A program made the position numbers and the translations under genes. The notes beneath the pieces were generated by a model. That model was not told where the DNA came from. It saw only the letters and a list, made by a program, of their open reading frames with translations, and did no database searches. Shown here piece after piece: positions 1-7,578 of a DNA stretch of 45,669 nucleotides. Numbering within the stretch: position 1 is the stretch's first letter; each line of letters starts with the position of its first letter. Source of the DNA: Spirochaetota bacterium (GTDB lineage Bacteria > Spirochaetota > B62-G9 > DRHN01); assembly GCA_016934265.1 (NCBI GenBank), contig JAFGTF010000054.1, positions 1 through 45,669 on the forward strand, read 5' to 3'.

Positions 1-452
1 GGCCCGTGACGGAGAACCGGCAGGTGACATCGACTGCGTTACCCCTCCACGATTATCGCTGTACAGTATCCTGTATTTGTAGGCTCTTTCTACGTACTGG
101 TGCATGCAATCCGGAGTGCAATCGTCGGTTGAGGGTTTCCTATCTCACGAATACAAAAAACCGGCGGGTGTCGGTAATTCTTTTTTTAAAACTCACCCAA
201 AATGATTCGTATTGGTCACCGTTATGGTACTCGGTCTGCCGTACACAACATATCGCCGGTATCGGCATGCAGGGATAGATACACAACGCCGCAGTATGGT
301 ACTACTCCCGGATCTTTTGGATACGGTTACCGGGGATTCGTCCGTATCGCGGCGGCTGTCAATTATCGTCGGCTGTTGAATAGACGGTCCGCGCCGCCGA
401 CTAGTGGTGTATATGTGTACTCACTCGGATCTCCGGGTCGATGTATGGGTGC
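1..452. other. Non-coding stretch downstream of mtnA
   Basis: No open frame here looks like a protein: the two short frames present have no recognisable domain and no convincing ribosome binding site, and one runs antisense into mtnA. The only structure I can support is a hairpin with flanking A and T tracts near 154-187. The base composition is mixed, with no repeats or tRNA-like folds. It may be the 3' flank of mtnA plus the promoter side of a gene outside the window. Confidence 0.6.
154..187. terminator. Bidirectional hairpin terminator
   Basis: ACCGGC (160-165) pairs with GTCGGT (170-175), with one G-U pair, across a GGGT loop. On the plus strand it is followed by AATTC and seven Ts. On the minus strand the stem runs directly into five to six Ts, the classic Rho-independent form. 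It lies about 280 nt past the mtnA stop, so it could end the mtnA transcript and also transcripts entering from the left. Confidence 0.5.
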
Positions 453-1499
453 CTATATGGTATCATACAACGTCCCGATGCTTTTTTTATACGGGGCGCG
501 AAGAATCCCCCTCTCCGTTATGATGCCGTGTATATACGCCGCCGGGGTGACGTCGAAGGCAGGGTTGTACGCGGCCACCGCGTCCGGCGCCGTCTTTCTG
601 CCGAAGCCGTGCTTGATCTCCTCCGGGTCGCGTTCCTCGATCGGGATCCCCTCCCCCGACGGGAGTTTCCGGTCGATCGTCGATACGGGCGCGGCCACGT
701 AGAACGGAACGTCGAAATTTTTTGCCGCAACCGCGACACCGAGGGTCCCTATCTTGTTCGCCGTGTCGCCGTTGCACGCGATCCGGTCCGCGCCGACGAT
801 AACGATATCGACCTTTTTCTGCGACATGACCCAGGCGGCCATCGAGTCCGTGATGAGCGTCGCGGGGATCCCCGTATCCACGAGCTCGAAGGCGGTGATA
901 CGGGCCCCCTGCAGAAGCGGCCTCGTCTCGTCGACCCACACATGCACCTTCCTGCCGAGCTCGTGCGCCCTGAAGATCGGCGCCAGCGCGGTTCCGTACC
1001 GGGCGGTCGCGAGCCCCCCGGCGTTGCAGTGGGTGAGAACCGAGCACCCCTCGCCGACGAGGCCGACACCGTGCTCTCCTATCTTCCTGCAGACGCGGTT
1101 GTCCTCTTCCACCATCTCTCTCGCTTCTTCGAGTATGAGTTTCTTCATCTCCTGCACGGGGCGGTCTTCGTACCGCTTTAGGAGTGCCTGTATCCGGTCT
1201 ATCGCCCAGAAGAGGTTCACCGCGGTCGGCCGGGAGGAGCCGATGTACTCGCACACCTCATTCAGCCTGCGGTCGAACGCGAGCCTGTCCTCTCCCGCGA
1301 AGTCCCGAATTCCAAGATAGATCCCGAAGGCCGCCGCGATTCCTATGGCCGGGGCCCCACGGACCCGCAGCAGCTTTATCGCCTCCCACATCGCCTCCGC
1401 CGTATCGATCGAGACAAACAGTTTCTCCGCAGGCAGCAGGGTCTGATCTATGATCCGTACATGCTCGTCTTTCCACTCGATGGTCGGTACAGGCATCAT
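453..1499 (-). CDS. mtnA: S-methyl-5-thioribose-1-phosphate isomerase
   Basis: Converts methylthioribose-1-phosphate to methylthioribulose-1-phosphate in the cytoplasmic methionine salvage pathway. The 348-residue length is normal for the family. Visible family motifs are THCNAGGLATA with the catalytic Cys158, and GADRIACNGDTANKIGT with the catalytic Asp238, two residues off the Bacillus subtilis numbering (Cys160/Asp240). The C-terminal APVSTID and EER motifs are also present. The ATG at 1499 follows an AGGGAG Shine-Dalgarno; a second ATG lies one codon later. No other salvage gene is adjacent. The amidohydrolase at 29265-30584 could act on methylthioadenosine or SAH, but it is 28 kb away. 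Divergent from the sigma-54 activator gene. Confidence 0.95.
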   Translation of the reverse strand: MMPVPTIEWKDEHVRIIDQTLLPAEKLFVSIDTAEAMWEAIKLLRVRGAPAIGIAAAFGIYLGIRDFAGEDRLAFDRRLNEVCEYIGSSRPTAVNLFWAIDRIQALLKRYEDRPVQEMKKLILEEAREMVEEDNRVCRKIGEHGVGLVGEGCSVLTHCNAGGLATARYGTALAPIFRAHELGRKVHVWVDETRPLLQGARITAFELVDTGIPATLITDSMAAWVMSQKKVDIVIVGADRIACNGDTANKIGTLGVAVAAKNFDVPFYVAAPVSTIDRKLPSGEGIPIEERDPEEIKHGFGRKTAPDAVAAYNPAFDVTPAAYIHGIITERGILRAPYKKSIGTLYDTI

Positions 1500-1551
1500 G
1501 AGCTCCCTTGTCGCTGTTTCTTCTTTTGCAGGATACTAGCAATCGGGGCCG

Positions 1552-1579
1552 TTGTCGAGTCAAAACAGAGGTGTACATT
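1552..1579 (+). promoter_or_regulatory. Possible sigma-70 promoter of the NifA-like gene
   Basis: TTGTCG (1552-1557) and TACATT (1574-1579) are separated by 16 bp, about 60 bp upstream of the ATG at 1640. The same -10 hexamer, TACATT, occurs at the better murA promoter. No -24/-12 element is visible here, so the activator is probably made constitutively. Weak match. Confidence 0.3.
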
Positions 1580-1639
1580 CCGGGTTTTTTCGGATATCTT
1601 TTACCGGGAAACGGTAGTAGAAAGGACCGCGGTTTCAGG

Positions 1640-3196
1640 ATGAGATCATCAGAACTTCAGCCCATGGTGAAAAAAAGCCTCGGGGAGCTTTCCCTCCTCT
1701 TCGAGATCGCTCGGATTCTCGATTCGAGCATGGACTTGCGCGAGGTGGTAGGCCCCGTGCTCGAGGCGATCCACTCCCACACGAAGATCATACGGGGCGC
1801 GATCACGCTCTTCAACCGCCAGACGGGTGAGATCATGATAGAGACCGCAACGGGTCTCTCCGCGAACCAGAAGAAGAAGGGACGGTACAGGATAGGAGAG
1901 GGCATCACCGGCAAGGTGGTACAGACGGGAAAGCCGATCGTCGTGCCGAGGGTCTCCGAAGAGCCCGAGTTCTTAGACAAGACGGGGGCGAGGCGTGCCG
2001 GGAACGGGCCGGATCTTTCCTTCGTCTGCGTCCCGATAAAGATCGGCAACGAGGTGGTCGGCACGCTCTCGACCGACCGGACCTCCTCGCCTTTTGATGC
2101 GCTCGAGGAGGACGTCCGCCTGCTTACCATCGTGGCGTCCATGATCTCTCAGGCGGTGAAGCTCAGGCAGCAGGCGATGGAGGAGCGCCAGCGTCTCATG
2201 GAGGAGAACCGCAGGCTTCAGGAGGAGCTGAAACGGAAATTCAGGCCCGGGAACATCGTCGGCAACTCGAAGTCGATGGAGGAGGTCTACCGCCTCGTCG
2301 CACAGGTGGCGAAGAGCGACACGACGGTGCTCCTCAGGGGGGAGAGCGGGACCGGCAAGGAGCTCGTCGCCCACGCGATCCACTACAACAGCATGAGGGA
2401 CAAAAGGCCGTTCGTCAAGGTGAACTGCGCATCGCTGCCGGAAACGGTGATAGAGAGCGAGCTGTTCGGCCACGAGAAGGGGGCGTTCACCGGCGCGATA
2501 TCCCTGCGAAAGGGACGGTTCGAGATAGCCGAAGGAGGGACCCTGTTCTTGGACGAGATAGGGGACCTTTCGCCCCGGACGCAGATTAAGCTCTTACGCG
2601 TCCTGCAGGAGAGGGAGTTCGAGCGTGTCGGAGGAGACCGTACCCTGAAGGCGGACGTGCGTATCATCACGGCGACGAACCGCGATCTGGAGCGGATGAT
2701 GAGCGACGGCTCCTTCAGGGAGGACCTGTACTACCGGCTCAACGTGTTTCCCATACACATTCCCCCCCTTCGGGAGCGCAAGACGGACATCCTTTTACTC
2801 GCCGACTTCTTCGTGGAACGCTACGGAAAAGCGAACCGCAATGAGATCAGACGGATCTCGACCCCGGCAATCGACATGATGATGGCCTACCACTGGCCCG
2901 GCAACGTCAGGGAGCTCGAGAACTGCATAGAACGGGCGGTGCTCCTGAGCACGGACGGGGTCATCCACGGTCACCATCTTCCTCCCTCCCTGCAGACCGC
3001 GGAAGCGAGCGGGACCGGTCTTTCCGGCACGCTGGAAGAGACGCTCGTACGAGTCGAGCGGGAGCTGATTCTCGACGCCCTCAAGTCGGCGCGCGGAAAC
3101 CGCGCGAAAGCGTCTCGCACGCTCGGCATATCCGAGCGTATCATGGGGCTTAGGGTGGAGAAGTTCGGCATAGAAACCGAGCGTTTTAAACGGTAA
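1640..3196 (+). CDS. NifA-like sigma-54-dependent activator (GAF-AAA+-Fis)
   Basis: Enhancer-binding protein of 518 residues. It has a GAF sensory domain at about 20-175, a Glu/Arg-rich coiled linker at 178-200, and a sigma-54 AAA+ domain at about 204-440. The AAA+ domain has Walker A GESGTGKE (234-241), the sigma-54 contact loop GAFTGA (281-286) and Walker B FLDEIGD (303-309). A Fis-type helix-turn-helix covers about 474-515. The architecture and the SERIMGLRVEKFGI recognition region resemble NifA. The linker before the HTH lacks the cysteines of oxygen-sensitive NifA proteins. Start: the ATG at 1640 gives the normal family N-terminus; an in-frame extension to 1508 lacks family character. 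It sits 184 bp upstream of amtB, whose promoter is a perfect sigma-54 site, so control of that operon is the likely job. The GAF ligand is unknown. Confidence 0.9.
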   Translation: MRSSELQPMVKKSLGELSLLFEIARILDSSMDLREVVGPVLEAIHSHTKIIRGAITLFNRQTGEIMIETATGLSANQKKKGRYRIGEGITGKVVQTGKPIVVPRVSEEPEFLDKTGARRAGNGPDLSFVCVPIKIGNEVVGTLSTDRTSSPFDALEEDVRLLTIVASMISQAVKLRQQAMEERQRLMEENRRLQEELKRKFRPGNIVGNSKSMEEVYRLVAQVAKSDTTVLLRGESGTGKELVAHAIHYNSMRDKRPFVKVNCASLPETVIESELFGHEKGAFTGAISLRKGRFEIAEGGTLFLDEIGDLSPRTQIKLLRVLQEREFERVGGDRTLKADVRIITATNRDLERMMSDGSFREDLYYRLNVFPIHIPPLRERKTDILLLADFFVERYGKANRNEIRRISTPAIDMMMAYHWPGNVRELENCIERAVLLSTDGVIHGHHLPPSLQTAEASGTGLSGTLEETLVRVERELILDALKSARGNRAKASRTLGISERIMGLRVEKFGIETERFKR

Positions 3197-3243
3197 GCTA
3201 CATTCATGTAGCTTTTACCTGCATTACCTACAAAAATGTAACT
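3196..3243 (+). promoter_or_regulatory. Paired dyad sites, probable upstream activating sequences
   Basis: Two related palindromes share 13 of 16 bases: CTACATTCATGTAGCT (3198-3213; perfect arms AGCTACAT/ATGTAGCT at 3196-3213) and CTACAAAAATGTAACT (3228-3243; arms TACA/TGTA). Their centres are exactly 30 bp apart, about three helical turns, so both face the same side of the DNA. They lie about 85-130 bp upstream of the -24/-12 promoter, the usual place for enhancer sites. The first overlaps the last base of the activator's stop codon. It could also act as a weak terminator, since Ts follow, but the matching second copy favours protein binding. Confidence 0.6.
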
Positions 3244-3325
3244 ATTTTCCCCTCATTTTTTCAGCCGGCTCGATCACAATCGTATAATTCCTTTTATTAC
3301 AATGAGTAATAAATATTCTGCAGGA

Positions 3326-3342
3326 TTGGCACGCTCATTGCA
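3326..3342 (+). promoter_or_regulatory. Sigma-54 (-24/-12) promoter of the amtB-glnA-glutamate synthase operon
   Basis: TTGGCACG (3326-3333), four bases, then TTGCA (3338-3342): an exact match to the consensus TGGCACG-N4-TTGCA, with GG at -24 (3328-3329) and GC at -12 (3340-3341). Transcription should start near 3352-3354, giving a leader of about 28 nt with GGAGG at 3370-3374, six bases before the amtB ATG. I found no other full match in the window. Confidence 0.9.
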
Positions 3343-3380
3343 AAATATAGACAGTATACGAGAGAACGTGGAGGCAGGTA

Positions 3381-4739
3381 ATGAAGACGTTGAAAGTGAT
3401 CGGTATGGTATTCTTCGCGCTGCTTGTTGCGGCGGGGGCGTTTGCCAACGAGATAAACGCCGCGCAGAATGCGGTTTCTATAGATACCGTCTGGATGCTT
3501 ATCGCCGCGTTCTTGGTCTTTTTCATGCAGGCCGGGTTCGCGATGGTGGAGGCAGGGTTCACACGCGCGAAAAACGCGAGCAATATACTTATGAAGAACC
3601 TGATGGATTTCGCCATGGGCTCGCTCGCGTACTGGGCCGTGGGATTCGCCCTCATGTTCGGTAAAGACCTGTGGGGATTTATCGGCACCTCGGGATTTTT
3701 TCTCTCGGGCGGCGACCCGTTCACCGCCGAGGGGCTGTGGCAGCTTGCCTTCTGGATGTTCCAGGTCGTGTTCGCCGCGACCGCGGCGACGATCGTTTCC
3801 GGGGCGATGGCGGAGCGGACGAAATTCATCGCCTACCTTCTGTACAGCGCGGTAATATCCGCGGTGATCTATCCGGTGGTCGGTCACTGGATATGGGGCG
3901 GGGGCTGGCTCGGAAACCTCGGCATGGTCGATTTCGCGGGCTCGACGGTCGTGCATTCCGTCGGAGGCTGGGCGGGCCTCGTCGGCGCAATCATGCTCGG
4001 CCCGAGAATGGGTAAATACGTGGAAGCGGGCGGTATGCGAAAGGTCAGGGCGATACCGGGGCACAACCTGCCGATCGCAGCGCTCGGCGTATTTATCCTA
4101 TGGTTCGCATGGTTCGGATTCAACGCGGGAAGCACCACCTCCGGCACGAACCCGAGCATCGGAACGATCGCGGTGACGACGAACCTTTCAGCCGCGGCGG
4201 GGGCGTTCACTTCGATGATATATTCATGGATCAGGTTCAAGAAGCCGGACCCGAGTATGTCGCTCAACGGTGCGCTCGCGGGGCTCGTTGCCATAACGGC
4301 GGGATGCGCTGCGGTCTCGCCGACGAGCGCGGTGATCATAGGGCTCGTTTCCGGAGTGCTCGTGGTGCTCGCGGTGCAGTTTTTCGACAAGGTCCTGTAT
4401 ATCGACGACCCGGTGGGGGCGGTATCAGTACACGGAGTATGCGGGGCGTTCGGCACACTCATGGTGGGTCTGTTCGCACAGGCCGAATATGCGGAATCGG
4501 CCGGTATCGGGACGATAAACGGCCTGTTCTACGGCGGCGGATGGTCCCTATTGGGCGTACAGGCGACCGGCGTGGGAGCGACCTTCGTATGGGTCTCGAT
4601 AGCGTGTCTCGGGCTTTTCAGTCTCATCAGGAAAACGGTGGGCCTGCGTGTCGACAAAGATGAGGAGCTTCGGGGGCTCGACATAGAGGAGCACGGCGTC
4701 GAGGCATACAACGGTTTTCAGATATTTACCACTCAGTAG
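3381..4739 (+). CDS. amtB: Ammonium transporter, Amt family
   Basis: Inner-membrane ammonium channel of 452 residues, including a cleavable signal peptide (about 1-22, ending GAFA) as in E. coli AmtB. The twin pore histidines are His192 (in FAGSTVVHS) and His351 (in VSVHGVCG). About eleven hydrophobic segments follow the signal. First gene after the sigma-54 promoter, and 21 bp before the PII gene, the standard amtB-glnK pairing in which PII plugs the channel when nitrogen is plentiful. The C-terminal tail (about 425-452) is hydrophilic, as needed for PII contact. GGAGG six bases before the ATG fixes the start. Confidence 0.96.
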   Translation: MKTLKVIGMVFFALLVAAGAFANEINAAQNAVSIDTVWMLIAAFLVFFMQAGFAMVEAGFTRAKNASNILMKNLMDFAMGSLAYWAVGFALMFGKDLWGFIGTSGFFLSGGDPFTAEGLWQLAFWMFQVVFAATAATIVSGAMAERTKFIAYLLYSAVISAVIYPVVGHWIWGGGWLGNLGMVDFAGSTVVHSVGGWAGLVGAIMLGPRMGKYVEAGGMRKVRAIPGHNLPIAALGVFILWFAWFGFNAGSTTSGTNPSIGTIAVTTNLSAAAGAFTSMIYSWIRFKKPDPSMSLNGALAGLVAITAGCAAVSPTSAVIIGLVSGVLVVLAVQFFDKVLYIDDPVGAVSVHGVCGAFGTLMVGLFAQAEYAESAGIGTINGLFYGGGWSLLGVQATGVGATFVWVSIACLGLFSLIRKTVGLRVDKDEELRGLDIEEHGVEAYNGFQIFTTQ

Positions 4740-4760
4740 AAAGAGGGGGAGGAGCGTTCC

Positions 4761-5102
4761 ATGAAACTGATTATTGCATATATCCAGCCGCATCGTCTTA
4801 ACGATGTCAAGCAGGAGCTGTACAAGGAGGAGGTCTTCAAGATCTCTGTGACGAACGCGCTTGGGTGCGGGCAGCAGCGCGGGTACCACGAGTCGTACCG
4901 GGGGGTGGACATCGAGGTGAACCTGTTGAAGAAGGTTCGTTTGGAGATTGCGGTAAACGAGGATTTCGTGGAGCGGACGGTGGAGGCGATCATCCGGGGA
5001 GCGCGCAGCGGGAAGATAGGGGACGGAAAGATATTCGTCATAGACTTACCTGAATGTATCCGCATCAGGAGCGGTGAGCGGGGAGGCGTCGCAATAGGAT
5101 AA
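4761..5102 (+). CDS. glnK: PII nitrogen regulatory protein without Tyr51
   Basis: Trimeric PII signal protein of 113 residues that senses ATP/ADP and 2-oxoglutarate and, from its position, should gate AmtB. It aligns without gaps to E. coli GlnB through the T-loop. Gln39, Tyr46 (in SYRG) and the C-loop GDGKIF with Lys90 are kept, but the uridylylated residue Tyr51 is Ile. So GlnD-type uridylylation at that site is impossible and signalling should rely on ligands alone. The C-terminal RIRSGERGG signature is intact. GGGAGGAG precedes the ATG. No promoter is visible between amtB and this gene. The glnK name rests on linkage to amtB; glnB would be an equally fair label. Confidence 0.93.
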   Translation: MKLIIAYIQPHRLNDVKQELYKEEVFKISVTNALGCGQQRGYHESYRGVDIEVNLLKKVRLEIAVNEDFVERTVEAIIRGARSGKIGDGKIFVIDLPECIRIRSGERGGVAIG

Positions 5103-5127
5103 AATTTTTTCGAGGAGACGGTATATT

Positions 5128-6462
5128 ATGGAAACCAGGACAAAAGAATGGGTATTGAAGACAGTACGGGAGAAGAATGTCCAGTTCATACGGCTCTGGT
5201 TCACCGATGTATTGGGGATGCTCAAGAGCTTTGCCATCACGAAAGACGAACTGAAGGACGCCCTCGAAGAGGGGATGGGCTTTGACGGGAGCTCCATCGA
5301 GGGATACGCGAGGATCGAGGAGAGCGATATGATGGCGATGCCCGATCCTTCGACATTTGAAATTCTCCCGTTCCAGCCGAACGAGGAGATTGTAATCGCG
5401 CGCATGTTCTGCGATATCCAGGAGCCGGACGGAAGCCCCTACGTAGGGGACCCGAGGTGGGCGCTGAAACAGAACCTGAAAAAGTGTAAGAAGATGGGGT
5501 ACGACCTGTACCTGGGGCCGGAACTCGAGTATTTCTATTTCAAGGACAGCTCGCCTGCCGTGCAGACCATCGACGCGGGAGGGTACTTCGACCTGACGCC
5601 ACTCGATGTGGCCACCTCTCTCAGAAAAGATACAATCATCGCGCTTTCGAAGATGGGTATCGCGGTGGAGTTCAGCCATCACGAGGTGGCACCTTCGCAG
5701 CACGAGATCGACCTCAGATATGACGAGGCGCTTTCCATGGCCGATAAGGCGATGACCTACCGCCTCGCGGTGAAGGAGGTGGCGATGCTGCACGGTGTGT
5801 ACGCATCGTTCATGCCGAAACCGCTGTTCGGTGAAAACGGGAGCGGCATGCATACGCACCAGTCGCTCTTCAAGGGCGGCAGAAACGCCTTCTTCGACAA
5901 AAACGATCCGTACCACCTCTCCACCGTCGCGAAGTCGTACATCGCCGGCTTGCTCCGCCATGCCAGGGAAATCTGTCTTTTCGTCGCACAGTGGGTGAAC
6001 TCCTACAAGCGGCTCGTTCCCGGATACGAGGCGCCGGTGTACGTGTCGTGGGCTCGCCGGAACCGTTCCGCGCTCGTCCGCGTACCGATGTATAAGGTCG
6101 GGAAAGAGAATGCCACAAGGGCGGAGTTCCGCTGCCCCGACCCCGCGTGCAACCCCTATCTCGCATTCAGCGTTATGCTTGCCGCGGGAATGAAGGGTAT
6201 ACAGGAGAAATACGAGCTTCCCGACCCGGTCGAGGAGGACATCTTCCATATGAGCGGGCAAGAGCGGCAGCAGAGGGGAATCATTTCCCTTCCCGGGAGC
6301 CTCGGAGAGGCAATAGCGGAGGCCGAGGGGAGCGAGCTCGCGCGAGAGGCGCTCGGGGACCACATATTCGACAAGGTCATCGAAAACAAGAGGATCGAGT
6401 GGGACAGGTACAGGATCCACGTGAGCAGGTATGAGGTTGAGAACTACCTTCCCATCCTCTAG
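5128..6462 (+). CDS. glnA: Glutamine synthetase type I (GSI-alpha)
   Basis: Makes glutamine from glutamate, ammonia and ATP. The 444-residue length is typical of the short GSI-alpha class. Visible motifs are FDGSS, the metal-binding GPELEYF, HHEVAPSQHE, NGSGMHTHQS (ATP/ammonium region), and the glutamate-site arginines in RNRSALVR. The GSI-beta adenylylation segment NLYDLP is replaced by DIFHMS near residue 370, so the modified Tyr is Phe and GlnE control is not expected. Spacing (25 bp after PII) and the overlap of the next gene's ribosome binding site with the stop codon indicate one transcript. The product feeds the glutamate synthase genes that follow, forming a complete GS-GOGAT pathway. 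Confidence 0.96.
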   Translation: METRTKEWVLKTVREKNVQFIRLWFTDVLGMLKSFAITKDELKDALEEGMGFDGSSIEGYARIEESDMMAMPDPSTFEILPFQPNEEIVIARMFCDIQEPDGSPYVGDPRWALKQNLKKCKKMGYDLYLGPELEYFYFKDSSPAVQTIDAGGYFDLTPLDVATSLRKDTIIALSKMGIAVEFSHHEVAPSQHEIDLRYDEALSMADKAMTYRLAVKEVAMLHGVYASFMPKPLFGENGSGMHTHQSLFKGGRNAFFDKNDPYHLSTVAKSYIAGLLRHAREICLFVAQWVNSYKRLVPGYEAPVYVSWARRNRSALVRVPMYKVGKENATRAEFRCPDPACNPYLAFSVMLAAGMKGIQEKYELPDPVEEDIFHMSGQERQQRGIISLPGSLGEAIAEAEGSELAREALGDHIFDKVIENKRIEWDRYRIHVSRYEVENYLPIL

Positions 6463-6474
6463 GAGGTGAAATTT

Positions 6475-7578
6475 ATGTGCGGGATAGTAGGTGGAATGGA
6501 CACGGACCGCGGTATGCTGAAGGGGTCCGATTTCATAGAGGCCATACGACTTCAGCACGACCGGGGGAACGGCCAGGGCGGCGGGTTCGCGGCCTATGGG
6601 ATCTATCCGGAGCTGAGCGAGTACTACGCACTCCATATCGCGTGCGATAACGAAAGTGCGGCACAAAAGTCCGACGATTTTATCCGCGCTCACCTCTATA
6701 TAAAGATCGCGGAGGACATGCCGACCAAGGACGTGAAGGGAATCGACTGGCATCCCCTTCTCAAGCGCTACTTCTGCTTCCCGGGTCCGAGCAACGAGGA
6801 CCTCAAACTTTCCAACCTGAGCAGGACCTTCGTCGGGGAGGGTTGGGAGGGGCTGGACGCCTACATGAAACGTTTCGTGTTCGATTTCAATCGTTTCGTG
6901 GACGGTGCGTACATACTCTCCTGCGGGAAGAATATGGGCGTGTTCAAGGGCGTGGGGTATCCGGAGGAGATCGGCGAGTTCTTTCTTCTCGACAGGATGG
7001 AGGCGTCCGTCTGGATCGCCCACTCACGCTTCCCGACCAACACGCAAAGCTGGTGGGGCGGCGCGCATCCGTTTTCTCTTCTCGAGTGGTCCGTGGTTCA
7101 CAACGGTGAGATTACATCCTACGGCGTCAACAGGAACTATCTTGAGATGTTCGGCTACGACTGCCTGCTTCGAACGGACACCGAGGTGATATCGTACCTC
7201 TTCGACCTCTTCATCAGGGAGCGGGGTATGTCGCTTCAGGATGCCTGTACCATACTTTCGCCACCTCTGTGGGAGGATATCGAGCGGATGGAGAACAAAG
7301 AAGAGAAGCGGCGGGTCGCAACGTTACGGCGCTACTATCCGGAGGCGCTTCTCAACGGGCCGTTCGCAATATTGGTGTCCAACGGAACCGAGCTCATTGC
7401 CATGAACGACAACCTCAAACTCCGTCCTCTCGTTGCCGCACAGGACGGCGATCGGTTCTACTTCTCCTCTGAGGAGTGCTCCTTCGAAGTCCTCTGTCCC
7501 GCCCGGGAGCGCACCTGGATGCTTGAGGGAGGAAAGCCTGAGATTGTCAGGATAAAGGGGGTTCCCGATGCAGCCTGA
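6475..7578 (+). CDS. Class II glutamine amidotransferase subunit of glutamate synthase (GOGAT domain 1)
   Basis: Ntn-type glutaminase of 367 residues. The ATG at 6475 puts Cys2 (MCGIVGG) right after the initiator Met, as the mechanism requires; a GTG nine bases upstream would bury it and is rejected. AGGAGGTGA at 6461-6469 overlaps the glnA stop. Conserved class II features include the SRFPTNTQ and HPFSLLEWSVVHNGEI motifs. It corresponds to the separate N-terminal GOGAT domain found in archaeal-type split glutamate synthases (GlxB-like), releasing ammonia from glutamine for the FMN subunit encoded next, with which it overlaps by 11 bp. Residues 15-130 hold an insertion relative to purF-type enzymes. 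Confidence 0.88.
   Translation: MCGIVGGMDTDRGMLKGSDFIEAIRLQHDRGNGQGGGFAAYGIYPELSEYYALHIACDNESAAQKSDDFIRAHLYIKIAEDMPTKDVKGIDWHPLLKRYFCFPGPSNEDLKLSNLSRTFVGEGWEGLDAYMKRFVFDFNRFVDGAYILSCGKNMGVFKGVGYPEEIGEFFLLDRMEASVWIAHSRFPTNTQSWWGGAHPFSLLEWSVVHNGEITSYGVNRNYLEMFGYDCLLRTDTEVISYLFDLFIRERGMSLQDACTILSPPLWEDIERMENKEEKRRVATLRRYYPEALLNGPFAILVSNGTELIAMNDNLKLRPLVAAQDGDRFYFSSEECSFEVLCPARERTWMLEGGKPEIVRIKGVPDAA

Noticed and set aside
6-702. Two overlapping short plus-strand frames at the left end
   Set aside because: No family character; one overlaps mtnA in antisense; a terminator hairpin lies inside the first.
1508-1639. 44-residue extension of the NifA-like activator
   Set aside because: The sequence has no similarity to the family, and a possible promoter lies inside it.
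5065-7023. 652-codon open frame antisense to glnA and the glutaminase gene
   Set aside because: It lies opposite two strongly identified genes, has no recognisable domain, and long antisense frames are common in GC-rich coding DNA with this codon usage.
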